DNA of 64,000 bases, taken from assembly GCA_004154925.1 (NCBI GenBank), contig QJNS01000005.1, positions 248,001 through 312,000 of the forward strand, in the 5' to 3' direction. Positions 11,691 to 25,600 of the stretch are shown one piece after another. The position numbers and the translations under genes are program-made. Origin of the DNA: Monosporascus cannonballus. Its lineage: Eukaryota > Ascomycota > Sordariomycetes > Xylariales. The notes beneath the pieces were generated by a model that was given only the letters and a program-made list of their open reading frames with translations, did no database searches and was not told the DNA's origin. Each line of letters starts with the position of its first letter. Positions within the stretch are counted from its first letter, which is position 1.

Positions 11691-12510
11691 TAATCAAATT
11701 TGAAAAGTTTTTCCTGTATTTCTTTTTTTAGGCTGTCGAAAAACTTGGATATTAATATTTTTTATTCTTAAATTAGCTTAGACGTTAATTAAACGAACGT
11801 ACTGCCGTAACTGGATATTAATCCTTTTTATTATAATTACTAAATTTATAATTCGGCTTTTCATTTTTTTTAATTTATTATTTCGAAATTTTTCGTGAAT
11901 ATTTGTTTAAATTGTTCGTAATTATTATATATTCGTATTATTTCCGGATTTCGTTTTTAATTAGAAAAATAACGTATTTTTTTATAACGAATATAAATTA
12001 AATAGCCGTATCCTCGATAAATCGTTCGATTACGAATATAATTTGTATAATGAGCCTAATTAATCGAATAAAAGAATACCTAAAATATATTCGGCATTAA
12101 ATTAAGAACAATTATAACTTAGTTAAAATTTCGTCGAAAAATTCTGATTTAAAGAGTTTAAGAACCTCTTTTGATTCCTTAGTAAAATTTAACTAAATAA
12201 CTTAATTCGTTCGAAAGAGTTTCTCGATTTTAAGATCTTTTTTTAAGTTTTTTTGGGCGGCTTAAAAAGACGTTATAAGGTTATTATTATTTTTCTTAAG
12301 TCAAAAAATGCGTTCGTTTATAATATTCAAACGTTGGAAAACTTTTTCGCGAAAAAAAACAAAATTATTCCTTTTTTTTCTCGGATTCCATTTCGGTATC
12401 CAGATTATTAAAGATCTGGTAAATAAGTTATTCAGGCTATTTGCTGGTAAATATAATGTCGGCGATATTGTTCAAAATTTAACGGTACTATTAAACAAAA
12501 ACTTATAACG
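11691..12510 (-). pseudogene. Gypsy H2 gag, N-terminal part
   Basis: Its minus-strand reading aligns step by step with the plus-strand gag starts of D (from 35,470) and E (from 54,715). Shared stretches cover the leader with ATTTACCAGCAA-type sequence, a charged helical region, and a block ending near NILISKFFDS-like residues. It stops at 11,691 where H1 inserted. The plus-strand 66-codon frame at 12,308-12,508 is an antisense shadow of it. Confidence 0.72.
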
Positions 12511-12820
12511 TATAACGGCTAAACGGTTTAATCTATTAGTAAATCTTAATCGTACGGATTTATATTAATAAAAACGTGGTAAGATTTTAAACAACAAATA
12601 TAATAATATATTACGTTTCGTAATATTAAAAATGCCTTAAATAAGAAATTATTATTACAAACTGGTATTATCTAAATTATGGAAATAACGAATGTATTAT
12701 AGTTAGTTCTTCTTACTTTGTTAAATCTGGTTCTACGGGTTTTACGATAAATCCTGTCGAGCCTGGCTCTGCGAGCTTTACGATAGATCCTGTCGAGCCA
12801 TTACGTAACTCGACCTATAT
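12511..12820 (-). repeat. Gypsy H2 5' LTR, first part
   Basis: About 305 bp of a roughly 369-bp LTR, starting TATAACGG (from TGTGACGG). Element B, inserted at 12,821, splits it. The missing 59 bp are at 19,526-19,584. Confidence 0.85.
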
Positions 12821-13207
12821 TGTTACGACCTGACAAGCTACGGCCTCCAAAAACGGTCGCAGCAGAGAAGGCCAAGAAAACTATGTGGATCGGGTTACGT
12901 AATGGATCACCAACTTACTGGTAATAAGCCAATAAGCCGGATTACTAACTTACTGATAATAAACCAATAAGCCGGATCACCAACTTACGGGTAATAATCT
13001 AGCTAACGGAATAAGGATATATACGCTTATTATTTCCATAATTTAAATAACTTTAGTTTATAATAATATTTCGTTACTTAAAATATTTTTAATATTACGA
13101 AACGTAATACGTTACTATATTTATTATTCAGATTCTTACGATATTCCTGCTAACATAAATATATCGATTTAAGGTTTAATAATTGGTTAAACCGCATAGC
13201 CGTTATA
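12821..13207 (+). repeat. 5' LTR of gypsy B
   Basis: 387 bp, from TGTTACGACC to CCGTTATA. The U3 part holds about 2.5 tandem copies of a 35-bp unit starting AACTTACTGGTAATAAGCC at 12,912, 12,947 and 12,982. A TATATACGC core promoter-like site follows at about 13,019. Confidence 0.94.
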
Positions 13208-13289
13208 CGTTACAAGCTTTTATTTAATAATACCGTTAAACTTTAAACAATACTTAACATTATTAAAATATCAACCAGTATTTAAGAAA

Positions 13290-14640
13290 CCTTTATTTAA
13301 CAACTTTATGCTCGAATTCGGGAACTAAAGAAAAAAGTTCGACAGCTTAGGGTTACGCCACTTACCTAACCCTTTTTCGCCTATATAAAACCTAAAAAGC
13401 CAGAACCTTACGATAAAAAAATAATTTTTAAATTTTTCTAATTTAGGTACGAATTTACTTTCGTTTCCTGGACCTTAATAATTTAACGGATATAATCCTA
13501 ATAATAAAAACATACCTAATAAAAAATACGGCTAATTAATTTAAACCCATTATAAAAAATTTCTTAAAAATAGAAAAACCGGATTAAAAAAATTTTATTA
13601 ATAAAATCTTTTTATTTTATACTAATTTCGAAAATAAAATACATAATAATTTCGGTAATCCGGATACAAAACGATTTACGGCCCAATAACTTTTGTAATT
13701 TTAATAAAAAGGACCCGTATCCAAATATGCCGTGACTTTCAAAAGGTTTACGGCTAAAGCCGGATAAAAAAACGACAAAACTAATACCCTTATTAACATA
13801 TTTTATAAAAGGTTAAAAGATAATATAAAAAATAAAATTATTCGGATTAAATAACTAGTCGCCTTAAACCAGTATATTATAAAAATAATCAAAAACGATA
13901 ATTAACAATTTGAAAAACGATAAGAAAAAAAGAATAATACGCTTTATATTCGGAATATAACAAGTCCAATTAAGGGAAAAAACGAAACGTACCCTTTATT
14001 TCTTACGGAACGGCGCTAGGATTTATGAAATTCGGCGTTACCTATAAATAAGATTAAAGCCAGATTAAATGCTTTAATTGCGGTAAAATAGGACATAAGG
14101 CTTATAAATCTAAGAAACTCAAGAAATCACGATAGGATAACTGAACCCCTATGCCGGAAAAATAATCCAGAAACAACCAAAAAAACAACAGCAAAATTAT
14201 TAACATAATCCAAGCCAAATACGCATCAGGCTTACGATAAAAGGTCTAATAAAAACCATTACGATAAAAAATTCAATAAAGGATGCAAAAAGCCAAAAAA
14301 ACTAACTTAACAAATATTCCGAATACACCAAAAAACATTACGAAAATAACTGCGCAAACATTAGAACTAAACGGAAAAAATCTGTCCCGGAACTCTTAAT
14401 CGATACGGCAAAATACATACCATATACTGTCGACGATAGGAATATCCCGATCACGAAAAACAAAAATAACATATCCACGAACGAATTACCCGTATATACT
14501 ATAAAAAATTCGATTTTCCAAATCGTACAGGAGATAACAAGCAAAATAAATAATGGTATTAACATTTTCGAACTATAGCCCTAAAAAACGTCCAACAATT
14601 AGCCGAAATAAAAAACTGGCCCGAAAAAAATAGTACCCGT
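13290..14640 (+). pseudogene. Gypsy B gag
   Basis: The plus-strand gag remnant. Near the start a leucine/arginine-rich helix (LEFGN, KKFDS, LRHLPNPF) precedes a typical Ty3 gag core. The knuckle at about 14,064-14,108 reads KCFNCGKIGHKAYKS. It keeps Cys, Cys and His, but the last Cys is Tyr. A following block (LIDTAKYIPYTVDDRN, about 14,390-14,450) is conserved in D, E and G and may be the gag C-terminus or a linker to protease. The antisense 75-codon frame at 14,338-14,565 is its shadow. Confidence 0.8.
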
Positions 14641-15119
14641 AAAAAAACCCCTTCTGTTATTATAAATAGTGCAATTATTAAACGGAAAAAAAGTTAATCC
14701 AGCGTACAATAAAAAAATATTATCAAAAAGTTATTACGGATTTTTATTTTAAATTAGCATTTATTACGGACCTCTAAAAAATTATTAAAAAAATAAGTTA
14801 GTTTATAAAAAATCTTTAGAATAATAATTAAAATAACGTATAATAAAATGTAATTGTAAACATAAGAAAATAATTAATTCGATAAAGAAAGAAATTATAA
14901 AAAAACTAAAAATAATTAATGCAATTTAAAAAAACAGTACGTCGATAATAACGACAAATATAATAGCTAAATACGCTAAACGAAAAAACATAAATAAGGC
15001 TTAATAAATTCGAACAGAAATTTAAAAAAAATTATCTATAAAAAAGCCGCAAAATAGTAAAACTTAAAGGAATTAAAAGAAACTCCTAAGAAAGGCTTTA
15101 AACGCGACGATAGGAAACG

Positions 15120-18100
15120 TTAACGACCTTATTACCTTGGACATACGAATCGGAACGCACTGGTATATTGCAATAATGGACTACGGAGCTCTAGGCGGAA
15201 ATTATATTATACCGGATATGGTTTATAAGTTCAAACTGCTATAAAAATATAAGTTGGAACCTTATATAACGACAAATACCGAAAGTCAGAAATTTATTTA
15301 CGATAATGGAAAAATTATACGCGAAATTAATTACCTGAAAATTTTTATTAAAAGACGATATTAAATAATTAATTTCGACATCGTTCTATTTGGGAATTAC
15401 AATATGATTTTAGGATTACTATGGATACGCCAGTATGGAGTTTTAATTAACGGCGGAACTGGCCAGGTAAAATTTACTTTACTTTTTATTAATAAATTAA
15501 AAAAAATTAAAATCTTAATATTTGATCGATAATGGCGACAAATGCAGGCATAAAAATACGACAAATACCTTATTATCTAAAAGAATAAAATATAAAAAAA
15601 ACAGGCATCAAAGAAAAATACGACGTATTATTATTACTATCAAAGCGAAATTAAAACAATTAAATAACGATTTGAAATAAGAATAACAGTTTAAGAAATT
15701 AGAAAGTTTGACTAATATGCTACCATAATACTACAGATGCGAATAGCTTTTCAGGAAGAAATTCGATACGAAATTATTAGAATATAGCAAATAAAATCAT
15801 AAAATAATTTTTAAAAAAGGATTTTCGACAAAGTTTTACCCTATTTATAACCTTAACGGAAACAAGTTACGTATTTTCAGAGAATATCTAAAAAATTGAC
15901 TACAAAAAGAATAAATTCAACTTTCGAAGTTATTAGCAGGATATCCAATATTTTTTGTACTTAAAAAATAGGAAATTATGATTTATGGTTAATTATCGAT
16001 AAAAAACGATATTACTATTAAAAATCGAACGTTATTATCCTTAATTACGGAATAAAAAACCGACTTTACGAAACCAAATAATTTACCGTATTCGATCTTA
16101 AAGATAAATATAACCTTATCAGAATTAAAAAAAATACGAATAGAAAACAATTTTCAAAACGAAATACGGATTATTTGAATATTTGGTTATATTAATGGGA
16201 CTTACGAACGTACCAGCAATCTTTTAGCAGATAATAAACTATATATTACGAAAATACCTTGATATTTTCATTATTTATTATCTTAATAATATTTATATTT
16301 TCTTAGAAATAAAAAAAGCATACGCAGAATACGTTTATAAGATTCTTTAAATTTTACAGTACGTAAAATTACTTATTAACGCAAAAAAGGTTAATTTTAT
16401 ATATAAGAAGTAAAATATCTAGGACATATTATTATCCCAGGATATATTAGGATGGACCCTAAGAAAATCGTTGCAGTCCCAAAATAGCAGACGCCAACGA
16501 CGGTTAAGGAGGTACAGGCATTCCTTGGATTCGTTAATTACTACAGGAAATTTATTCGAAATTTCAGCAGAATAACCATATCCTTAACGAATCTTACAAA
16601 AAAAATTTAAATGGATATCAAATACGGAAAAAACATTTCGGGAAATTAAAAATACAATTACCAGCGAACTAATACTGATTATGTACGATTTAAACCGCCC
16701 CGTTAAATTAGAAACCGATACTTCGGATTACGTATTAAGCGTAATAATCAAATAGCAAAATAATTAAGGCAAACTATATCTTATTGTATTTTTTTTATAC
16801 AAGTTAAAAAAAGCCGAACTTAATTACGGCATTTTAAATAAGGAATTTATGGCCATTATTATGGCATTTCGGGAATTTACATATATTTTCTAAAAAGAAA
16901 TTTGCACCAAGTTAAGGTTTATACGGATTATTAAAATCTTACCCGATTTATTACGACCAAGGAACTTACAAAATAATAATTAAAATATGCGAAAAAATTG
17001 GCAAACTTTAATTTCGTTATTATCCGTAAGAAACAATCAGAAAAAGGCAAAGTAAATACTTTAAACAAACGACCAAACCTCGAAAAAAATTAGTTAAAAT
17101 TAGCTATACAATTTTCGATATTACCATAAAAGGATATTTACGCTTACGATAAATTACGATAATTTGGATAGTACCATTAAATATACATCAAAGGATCCAG
17201 CAATATAACGATAATCTCCTAGAAAACCAGAAAACGGATAAAATACAAATTCTAAAGGAATACCAGAAAAATCTAATACAAAAAATATATAAACATTAAT
17301 TATACAGATATCTAAGGATCTATAAAACCTTAAAGCGACTTTAACGTACATATTCCTTTCCTAAAATAAAATTAACGGTACAGAAAATCATACGGCAATA
17401 CGATATTTGCGTTAAAGTAAAGACTTAACGACACAAACCCTACGAAAAATTATAGCTATTATTAATTGCAAAATAATTATAATATTTAGTTATATTCGAC
17501 TTTATTATTAAACTTTTTATATTAAAAGATTTAATTATAGGAATATACTACGATAACATTTCCGTAATCGTCCATCGATTTACGAAGTTTTCCTATTTTT
17601 TACTATATCATAAAAACATAAATGCCGAATAATTGGTATACATTTTTTTTAAATATATTTTTAGCATATACGGATTATTAATGGAAATTATATCAGATAA
17701 AGGATCGATATTTGTATTAAAGTTTTGGCAAGGCCTTATAACATAAATTGGCTTAAACCACAAATTATTTATTATATTTAAATTATAAACGAACAAATAA
17801 ATAAAACGAATAAATTAAATTTTAAAAACTTACTTACGATATTATATTAATTACGAACAGAATAACTTGGTTAGGAAATTACCGATCGCACAGTTAACTT
17901 ATAATATCAGCTATTACGAAAGCATTAAAACGATATCTATAAACGCAAATTTTGGTTTTATTCCAAAAGTTTATAAAAAAGTATATAATGACGGTCTAAT
18001 TAATGTCAAAATAATCGCTACGTTAAAATAATTATAATAGCTGTACCAGAAAATAAAAACAGAACTAGAATTCGTACAGGATTAAATAAGTAAATATTAT

Positions 18101-18540
18101 AACCAAAAAATGTTAAAAGGATTAACTTTCGAAAAGGGGAAAATGATTTTCTTCGCCATAAAAAATATTTAAATAAAAAGACTTAGAAAAAAACTTGATT
18201 TCAAATATATTAGTCCATATAAAATCGCCAAGAAAATCTTAGAAAATAATTATTAATTGGAATTTTTACTAAAAGTTAAATTTTATTTAATTTTTTACGT
18301 TTTTTTATTTGAATTAACAGTAAATATTATCAAAATACATATGGCATAAAACGATATGGAAATAAAAAACGAACAAGTATACGAAATAAAGAAAATCCTT
18401 TACATACGAAAACAAAACGGATTTACTTAGTACCTAATCAAATAAAAAAAGCACCTAAATTCCGAAAATACCTGGGAATCCGCCAAAAATCTTATTGGCG
18501 TCCAACGTTTATTAAAAAACTTTTATTAGTAACGGCGAAA
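15120..18540 (+). pseudogene. Gypsy B pol: protease, RT, RNase H, integrase, chromodomain
   Basis: Retropepsin lies at about 15,130-15,520: MDYGALGGNYIIPDMV in place of the DSGA motif, later NMILGLLWI. RT is at about 15,940-16,420 with the GxINGTYERTSNLL-like finger/palm stretch. RNase H is at about 16,680-17,060, keeping LETDTSDYVLSV. Integrase is at about 17,280-17,960, with QYDIC in its zinc finger and an IIGIYYDNISVIVHRFTKF core. The chromodomain is at about 18,360-18,515: VYEIKKILYIRKQNGF, then SENTWESAKNLIGVQ. Stops, nearly all TAA or TAG, interrupt each domain. Confidence 0.88.
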
Positions 18541-19133
18541 TTACTCGAAATAATGGTATTTTAATTTATAAGATTTAAGAAGAGAAGCCCTTAGTTTACC
18601 GCATTTTAATTAATAATGTCCACTTTTTTAAAACCTGAATCTTAACCATAAATTCTGATTCTAATTGCGTAAAATCGTTAAAATTATTTAAGGATTAAAG
18701 GGTACGATTAATAAATTTTGTATTCTAAGATTAATAATATTAGCGTTAATGACGTATGCGAAAAAAACGCGTAAAGGTTTTAAATAAAAACTTTTCGGCT
18801 GTTAGTTTTTTTTTTAACTTTTTCGATTTTGCGATATAGTAATTAATTATGGAAATAAGGATTTTTATCCCGTTATACGAACGACCTGGATGGACATATT
18901 TCGTATAACGAAAAACCCCATTTATTATTTGGTATTTAAGTTGTTAAGCAAAATAGAAAAAACAAGATATCGTGTTAAAATTTTCGAATTTAATTAAATT
19001 AGCCAAGGTAAGTTGTTATTCGAATTTGCGAAAACGACGTTTGGACATAGCGGAAAATATGTTAAAAGTATGAAAAAAAATTTACTAAAAGAAAAGAAAT
19101 TTTAAAGGTAAGATTTTAGGAAAAGGGAAATCG

Positions 19134-19520
19134 TATTACGACCTGATAAATTACGGCCTTCAAAAACGATTGCAGCAAAAAAGGCTAAAAAAACTATATA
19201 GATCGAGTTACGTAATAGATTACCAATTTACTGGTAATAAGCCAGTAAGCCGGATTACTAACTTATTAGTGGTAAGCTAATAAGCCGGATTACTAACTTA
19301 CGGATAATAATCCAGTTAACGAAATAAGAATATATACGTTTATTATTTCTATAGTTTAGATAGCTTTAATTTATAATAATATTTCGTTACCTAAAGTACT
19401 TTTGGTATTACGAAACGTAATACGTTACCGTATTTATTGTTCAGATTCCCACGATACTCCTGCCAAAATAAACCCGTCGACTTAAGGTTTAATAATTGGT
19501 TAAACCGCATAGCCGTCACA
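19134..19520 (+). repeat. 3' LTR of gypsy B
   Basis: The 387-bp partner of 12,821-13,207, preceded by a purine tract (AAAAGGGAAATCG). It ends AGCCGTCACA and is followed by TATAT. Confidence 0.95.
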
Positions 19521-19525
19521 TATAT

Positions 19526-19584
19526 GGCCTACTTATTTTCCTATCGCGACCGTTTCCGAGGCCGCAACCTGTTGGGTCGTAACA
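19526..19584 (-). repeat. Gypsy H2 5' LTR, second part
   Basis: It completes the LTR broken at 12,820, ending (plus strand) GTTGGGTCGTAACA. With the first part the length is about 369 bp, close to the 371 bp of H1. Confidence 0.85.
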
Positions 19585-20478
19585 GATTTGTGATGATATG
19601 CACAGCTAGTCCATATATGGTGGATTAGAGTGTCCAAACTCCAATTGAGGTTTGGAATTGCTGACCTTTTCATATCGTGGTTAGCGTCGTACCTTCGCTA
19701 CCTTACACGATTTAATAAGGTTAATATTTTTTCGAAATAAATAAAACGTATTTTTAAAAAGTCCAATCGTCTAAAAAACTTTTTTTAATTAATCGGAATT
19801 ATTATTTGTCATTATTTAAATTTATTTATATAAATAAAAATATCGTAAAAGTGTAAATAATAAATATAATAATTGATTACGTTTTATAATACCAAAAATA
19901 TTTTAATTATATTGCAAATTAATATTATATTAACGGATAATGTAACTAAGCGTTTAAAAGTTTAATGATATTAAAATTTTAATAAGTTTTTAAATTTTTA
20001 AAACGGTATTTTAAAATCCAAAAAAATTAGGAAATATTAATTTATTTTAAGGGTTATCTAGTAACGAAAAATTATTACTTCCGTTTCGTTTATTTTATAG
20101 CTTTTATTTTTACTTTATTCTTAAACAATTTTAAAAATAAGGTTAATAAAGAAATTTTTAATAAAATTTCTGTAATCTAATAGTATAACGTTAGATCTTA
20201 ATACTTAAAGAAATAAGTTGAAATCCTATTAAGAGTTTCAATTATAAGCCTGTTTTCTAAAATAAACTTATAATTTCGATTTTCTTTATTTTTTCTTTAT
20301 TTCTGTTTTAATTATCGCGGTATTTCGTTTTTGGGCAGTTGTTTAATATTATAAAAGTTTTAGCTATTAATTTTTAACAGTTAAAAGAGTATATCAAACC
20401 TAGTTAAAGTCGATTAAACAGCTAAGCCTTGGTTTAATTTGATTTCCTATTGAAACGAGATTACTTTATGTATTCTCG
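19585..20478. other. Spacer with a decayed LTR fragment
   Basis: 19,585-19,710 is nearly normal in composition and has short inverted repeats (CCAAACTCC/GGTTTGG type) but no frame. 19,805-19,935 resembles the R-U5 part of the gypsy LTRs in minus orientation, and is heavily decayed. From 19,940 to 20,478 I see only AT-rich sequence without a recognisable gene. Confidence 0.6.
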
Positions 20479-20636
20479 TGTGAAGATACAGCCCCTATGA
20501 GAATAAGGCTAGTAGCCGACCAGCCACCGATTAGCCATCGACCTATTTACTAATATAAATCCACCATCTGGCAGCTAATGGGAAAGGCCAAATAAAAGTA
20601 ACCTAATATATTCACTTTTTGAAATCTGCTTTACGA
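20479..20636 (+). repeat. 5' LTR of gypsy C
   Basis: A 158-bp copy of 27,590-27,747. It holds repeated CCGACCAGCCACCGATTAGC-like sequence and TCTGGCAGCTAATGGGAAA. Confidence 0.8.
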
Positions 20637-20699
20637 TTAATTAAGGATTATTTTACTTAATTTATAACTATTTATTATTTTATAATTTTTTTTATTATA

Positions 20700-22300
20700 A
20701 AAAATAACGAGATAATTATTAAAAGGAAAGTTCGCCAATTATAAGACAAACTTAAGTTATTAGTCGAAAAAACCGCCGATCGGAACTTGACCGACAAACG
20801 ATTAATTACGATACGAGAATAAACGAGAAAACTTATAATAAAATTTTAATAAGCAGAAAATTATATTTTTCGGGATCCCGAATTATTTTTATGTATAATA
20901 AAAATATATTCCGATAACCGTTAATTAAACGGTCGGAAAATAAACGAAATATAACGATTATGTCTCGGAACTCAAAAATAAAAAGATTAAATTTTTTAAT
21001 AATATATAGATTTTAGAAATCATTCGTTAATATAATAAATAATATTTGGAATTATTTTAATAACTATCGGAATAATAAATGATAATATAAGTTAAAAAAG
21101 TAAAATTTTATAAATTAATTATGCTATTATTATAAAAGCTTAAAGGCGATAAGTAAATACCGTATTATAATTACTCGAAATTTTCCGAACATACGTCGAA
21201 TAAAAAAAGGTTAAATAAAAGCTATTATAGAAATTTATATCAAAAGGCCAGAGCGAAATATCTTTACCTATATCTAATAGGTTATGGACCATATAGACGT
21301 TTTTATTATAAACGCTTGGCGATTATATTACGTTATACTTAATTATTTTAGTTACGAAAAAAAACTGAAAATAAAAAACTTATAAACTTTTATTAGGAAA
21401 AGTTTTGCAAATCTTAATTTTCTTAATAGAAAATATAAGAAATAATTTATAGAATTACGATAATAATTTGATTAATTGCCGTTAGAATTTTACGTTAAAT
21501 AAAGGTTTTTAATTTATAAAATAAAATTTGCGAATATCTTTAATTCGGAAAATAATCGAGATAATAAACGTTTTACTTTTAATTATTTTTATAAATTAAT
21601 ATTAGGGTTACGAAATACTTTATTACGAAAAAACGTTAAATTGGAATGAATTAATAATACGGCAAATAATGTAAAATATTATTAAAACGCCTGAAAAAAA
21701 AAGAAAAAAAGATTAATTTTCTTTTTTTCAAAGTATTAATAAAAATAAACCATCTTATTTTAACGTTTTCGGAAAAAGATTTTCAAAGCAAATTAAAGAC
21801 GTTACGTAAAAGTAATAAGGACCGCAGGCGTTTTTATATTCGAAAGGCAGATAATTGCCGATTTAATTTCGATCGGAGCAAATCTATACGACTTAATACT
21901 CTTGATTTGTATAAGAGCCTATATCAATATTATAAATATAGAAAGTTAAGTTGCAAAAATATAAATTTTAAAATTAAAAAAAATACGAAAACCTTATTAT
22001 CCCGGCTATACGGAAACCGATTTTTAAAGGCCGTATAAAACGTTATAGTGTATAACGATAAATCAAATTAGTTCTCGGACGTAAACCTAAAAAAAGAGCC
22101 GGAATAAGCGTATATATTTAATTTATTTCGGCTAATTATTGCATAACGGTCGGAATAAAACCGCCTTTTGAAAAACGGTATTTATTAAAACAAATATAAG
22201 AGATATAGCAATATAAATAAATATAGATATCGAAACATAAGTAAATACCGTAAGCAAAAAGTTAATAAGGAAATTTAACCTTTAATGAATTTCCGTAAAT
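20700..22300 (+). pseudogene. Gypsy C gag/protease region
   Basis: By position this should be gag and protease. I could read no CCHC knuckle or DSGA motif with confidence because stops are dense. The call rests on context alone: the 5' LTR lies upstream and RT downstream on the same strand. Confidence 0.45.
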
Positions 22301-22699
22301 ATTCCGGGCTTTATTGGCGTTAACGGCATATATATTAAATGTTATAAGGCTTACGAAATATTTATCAGCATAATAAATAATAAGAGAACAGGACGAAAAT
22401 TTAAGCAAATTTATTTTATAATATATCGTAACCAAAAAACGTTCGAGTTTTTAGTATTTAAACCAGGAATAAACAAATTAAGCATCTTATTAAATATAAC
22501 CATATATTAATAGTTATATAGATTATTGCAAAAGGTTGACGAGCAGAAAATCGTAAATTTGTACCGTTAATTTGATAAACCTAGCCGAAAAGCTAAATAT
22601 CTTGGAATTCGAGAAATAACAAAAATAAGAAATAATTAATTTCTTTATATGCTTAAAAACTTTCCGGCGAATATATTCTAAAAAGATAACGAAAAGAAT

Positions 22700-25600
22700 A
22701 TTTTAATTATTAGAAGCAAAATATGCAATAAATCTGATTCTAAGAAAAACGGCTTTATTCGGCTTAGTTTACTATATTTCGGAAACCTAAAAGAAAATAT
22801 TCGAAAAATATATCCGAAAAAATTTAAAAATAAGCCGGATACGTTATTTAAAACCGGACATAAAAGTGCTAATATTATTTGTATTTAAAAAAACGATAAT
22901 TTCCGATTATATGTCGATTATAAGAGATTAAATCGGGTAACGATAAAAAACTAATACTTTTTACCCTTAATTTTAAAAATGATAAATCGTCTAAAATTAA
23001 TTAAGGTATTTTCGAAAATTAATTTTAAAAATATTTATTATCGTATTAAAATTAAAAAGAGTAATTAATAAAACATTATTTTTCAAACGTAATACAGATA
23101 ATTTAAATATACGGTAATGTTATTTAGTTTTATTAATATATTAATTACGTTTGAAACCTATATATATAAAATACTAATTAAATTTATTAATTATATATAT
23201 ATATAACATATTTAAATAATATAATTATTTATTCGGATAACGATAAAAATATACGAAATATTTCCAATTAGTTTACGAACGGCTATTATAATATTAATTA
23301 TTTGCCAAAACGTTTAAATACGAATTTTTCAAAAAGAATTTTCTAAGATTTGTAATTAATACCGACGGCTTAAAAATGGACCGCTAACGGATTAAAATTA
23401 TCGAAATATAACCAAAACTAAGGTTAATTTATAATATTAAATATTTTTAGGATTTACGAATGTTAATTAAAAGTTTATTGCTTATTATTCGCATATTACC
23501 GAATTTATTATTAAGCTTTTAAAAGAGGTATAAAATAAAGGTAAAGTAACAAAATTCCGGTAATTCGAAAAAGTTAAAAGGGCGTTTTAAAATTTAAAAA
23601 ATGCCTTTTAATGGGCAATTATTTTCCGATATTAGGATAATGCCAAAAATATTAGAGTTAAAATAAACGCCTCGGTAAAAGCTGTATTAAGAATATTTTT
23701 ATGAAAATACGGAAAATATTAACGCCCAGTCGTATATTAATCGCAAAAATTAAATCCAACCGAAAGTCGATAAGTTATAATATAACAAAAATTATTAGCG
23801 ATTATAAAAAGCTTAAAATATTAGCGATAATATCTTAAAGGTATGGAGAAAAATTTCTAAATATTTACTAATTATATAACGTTAAAAAAACATAGTAAAG
23901 GCGCCGGCGCGTAATTTTAAAAAGAAATTAACCTAATAAGTTTACCGCTTTATATAATTTGATTTTGAGATCTAATATTAACCGGATATCGTTAACCTAG
24001 CAAATAAGCTATTTAAATGCCCGGATTATATATTAATCAAAATTGCGTATAAAAACGTAATTTTTACGTTATTTAAGAAATTCGGATTTACGAATAATAT
24101 ACTTAAAAACGTACGAAAAACGGTTGCAAATATATAACACGATTTAAAACATTATAAAAAAGTAAAAAAACTTTATAAAAATACCGCAAAATTCGTTTAT
24201 TATAAAATTTCTAGATAGATTTTAAATGTTGAAAATTTAAATAGTTATTATCTGCATAAAAAAACGGAACATTTTATAATATAATTATAAAAATTTTCGA
24301 AAAAAAGGAAAATAAAAAATGATATATTTATTGAATTTATTGTTTATAAATAATAAAACAAATACGAATTATAATAATAATACGATTAATAATTAAATAA
24401 TAATAACCATAAATTATAATTATATTATGATCGGATTTTAAGGAATTTCAAGAAAACAAAATTAACATTAAAATTATTATTTATAATTAATACGTTTTAC
24501 GTTTTTTAGCCAAAAAGCTAACCAAAAACGAAACGGTATTATAGCCGAAAATTTCCCGATAATTTTATAATTAAGTTCTAAAGTTGCAAATTAAAAATGA
24601 AAATATTATAAAACTAATACGGATAATTAAACGGTACGCCGGAATAACAAAAAGATATTTTTTGAACTTAAGAAAAGTTTTATATTATTAAAATAAATTT
24701 ATAATTTCGTTATAAAACATTTTACGAAAATAATTAATTTATTAATATTATAATAATTTAAAAGCAGAATATATAAGATATATTTGTACGTTAAAATTAA
24801 TAATTAAAAAGTTTTATTAGGAAAATATAGCGAACGATATCCGAAAATATATTAAATAATATCCGAACCATTAAGACATAATAAAGTTACGCTATAAATT
24901 CTATAGATAATTATAACCCTTGCTATTATTTAAATAATTTTCCCAAGAAATCTCGTTAAATTATATTACGATATTTTTTAAAAACCTAGATTTAAACGGG
25001 TTAAAGTACGGCGTAATCCTGGTGATCGTCGACCGCTTTACGAAATTAAAACTATTTATTTTTATAATTAAAATATTAACCGTAATTAAATTAATTCGAT
25101 TATTTTACGATAAAGTAAAATGCAAATTTGATATACCGGCTAGAATTATTAACGATAAAAATAAGTTATTAATAAATTAATTCTGAGCGAAATTATGCGA
25201 AAAATAAAAAGTAAAATGGCAAATATTAACCGTTTATTATCCGTAAACTAATAAATAAACGGAACGTATTTATTAAATTTTAAAATATTATTTCTATAAT
25301 TACGTTAATAAATATTAAAATAATTAAATAAAGTTATTATAAAATACGAAACATATTTATTAGCTGTTTTTCGTTTAAAATATTATATAGATATTATTTA
25401 AAAATAATAAAATATTTTTTATAAAAGTTTAAAAAATAAGTATAAAAAATTAAAAAGTGTTTTGAAAACATGGCGGCTAATTATTAAATAATATACGAAT
25501 ATCAGAAAAAAATATTATGATTAACGTTATATATTTATAAAGTTTTAATTAAAATAATAAGTAAATTTATTAATTAAAAATTTTAAATTTAAAAATAAAA

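Larger units (their letters stand above)
12821..19520 (+). mobile_element. Ty3/gypsy chromovirus B, complete 6,700 bp
   Basis: A plus-strand element with two 387-bp LTRs, flanked by a perfect TATAT target duplication (12,816-12,820 and 19,521-19,525). It interrupts the H2 LTR. Order: LTR, gag with CCHC knuckle, retropepsin, RT, RNase H, integrase, chromodomain, purine tract, LTR. It carries fewer disabling changes than A or E's flanks, but every domain still has stops. Confidence 0.95.

Noticed and set aside
12912..13000. CRISPR-like or satellite array
   Set aside because: These are two to three tandem U3 repeats inside an LTR, present in both LTRs of the same element. This is a eukaryotic window.
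14338..14565. Open hydrophobic frames opposite gag (also 36,734-37,120, 51,800-52,003, 55,919-56,134)
   Set aside because: Four copies of one antisense shadow of the conserved gag block. The hydrophobic look comes from reading A-rich DNA backward.
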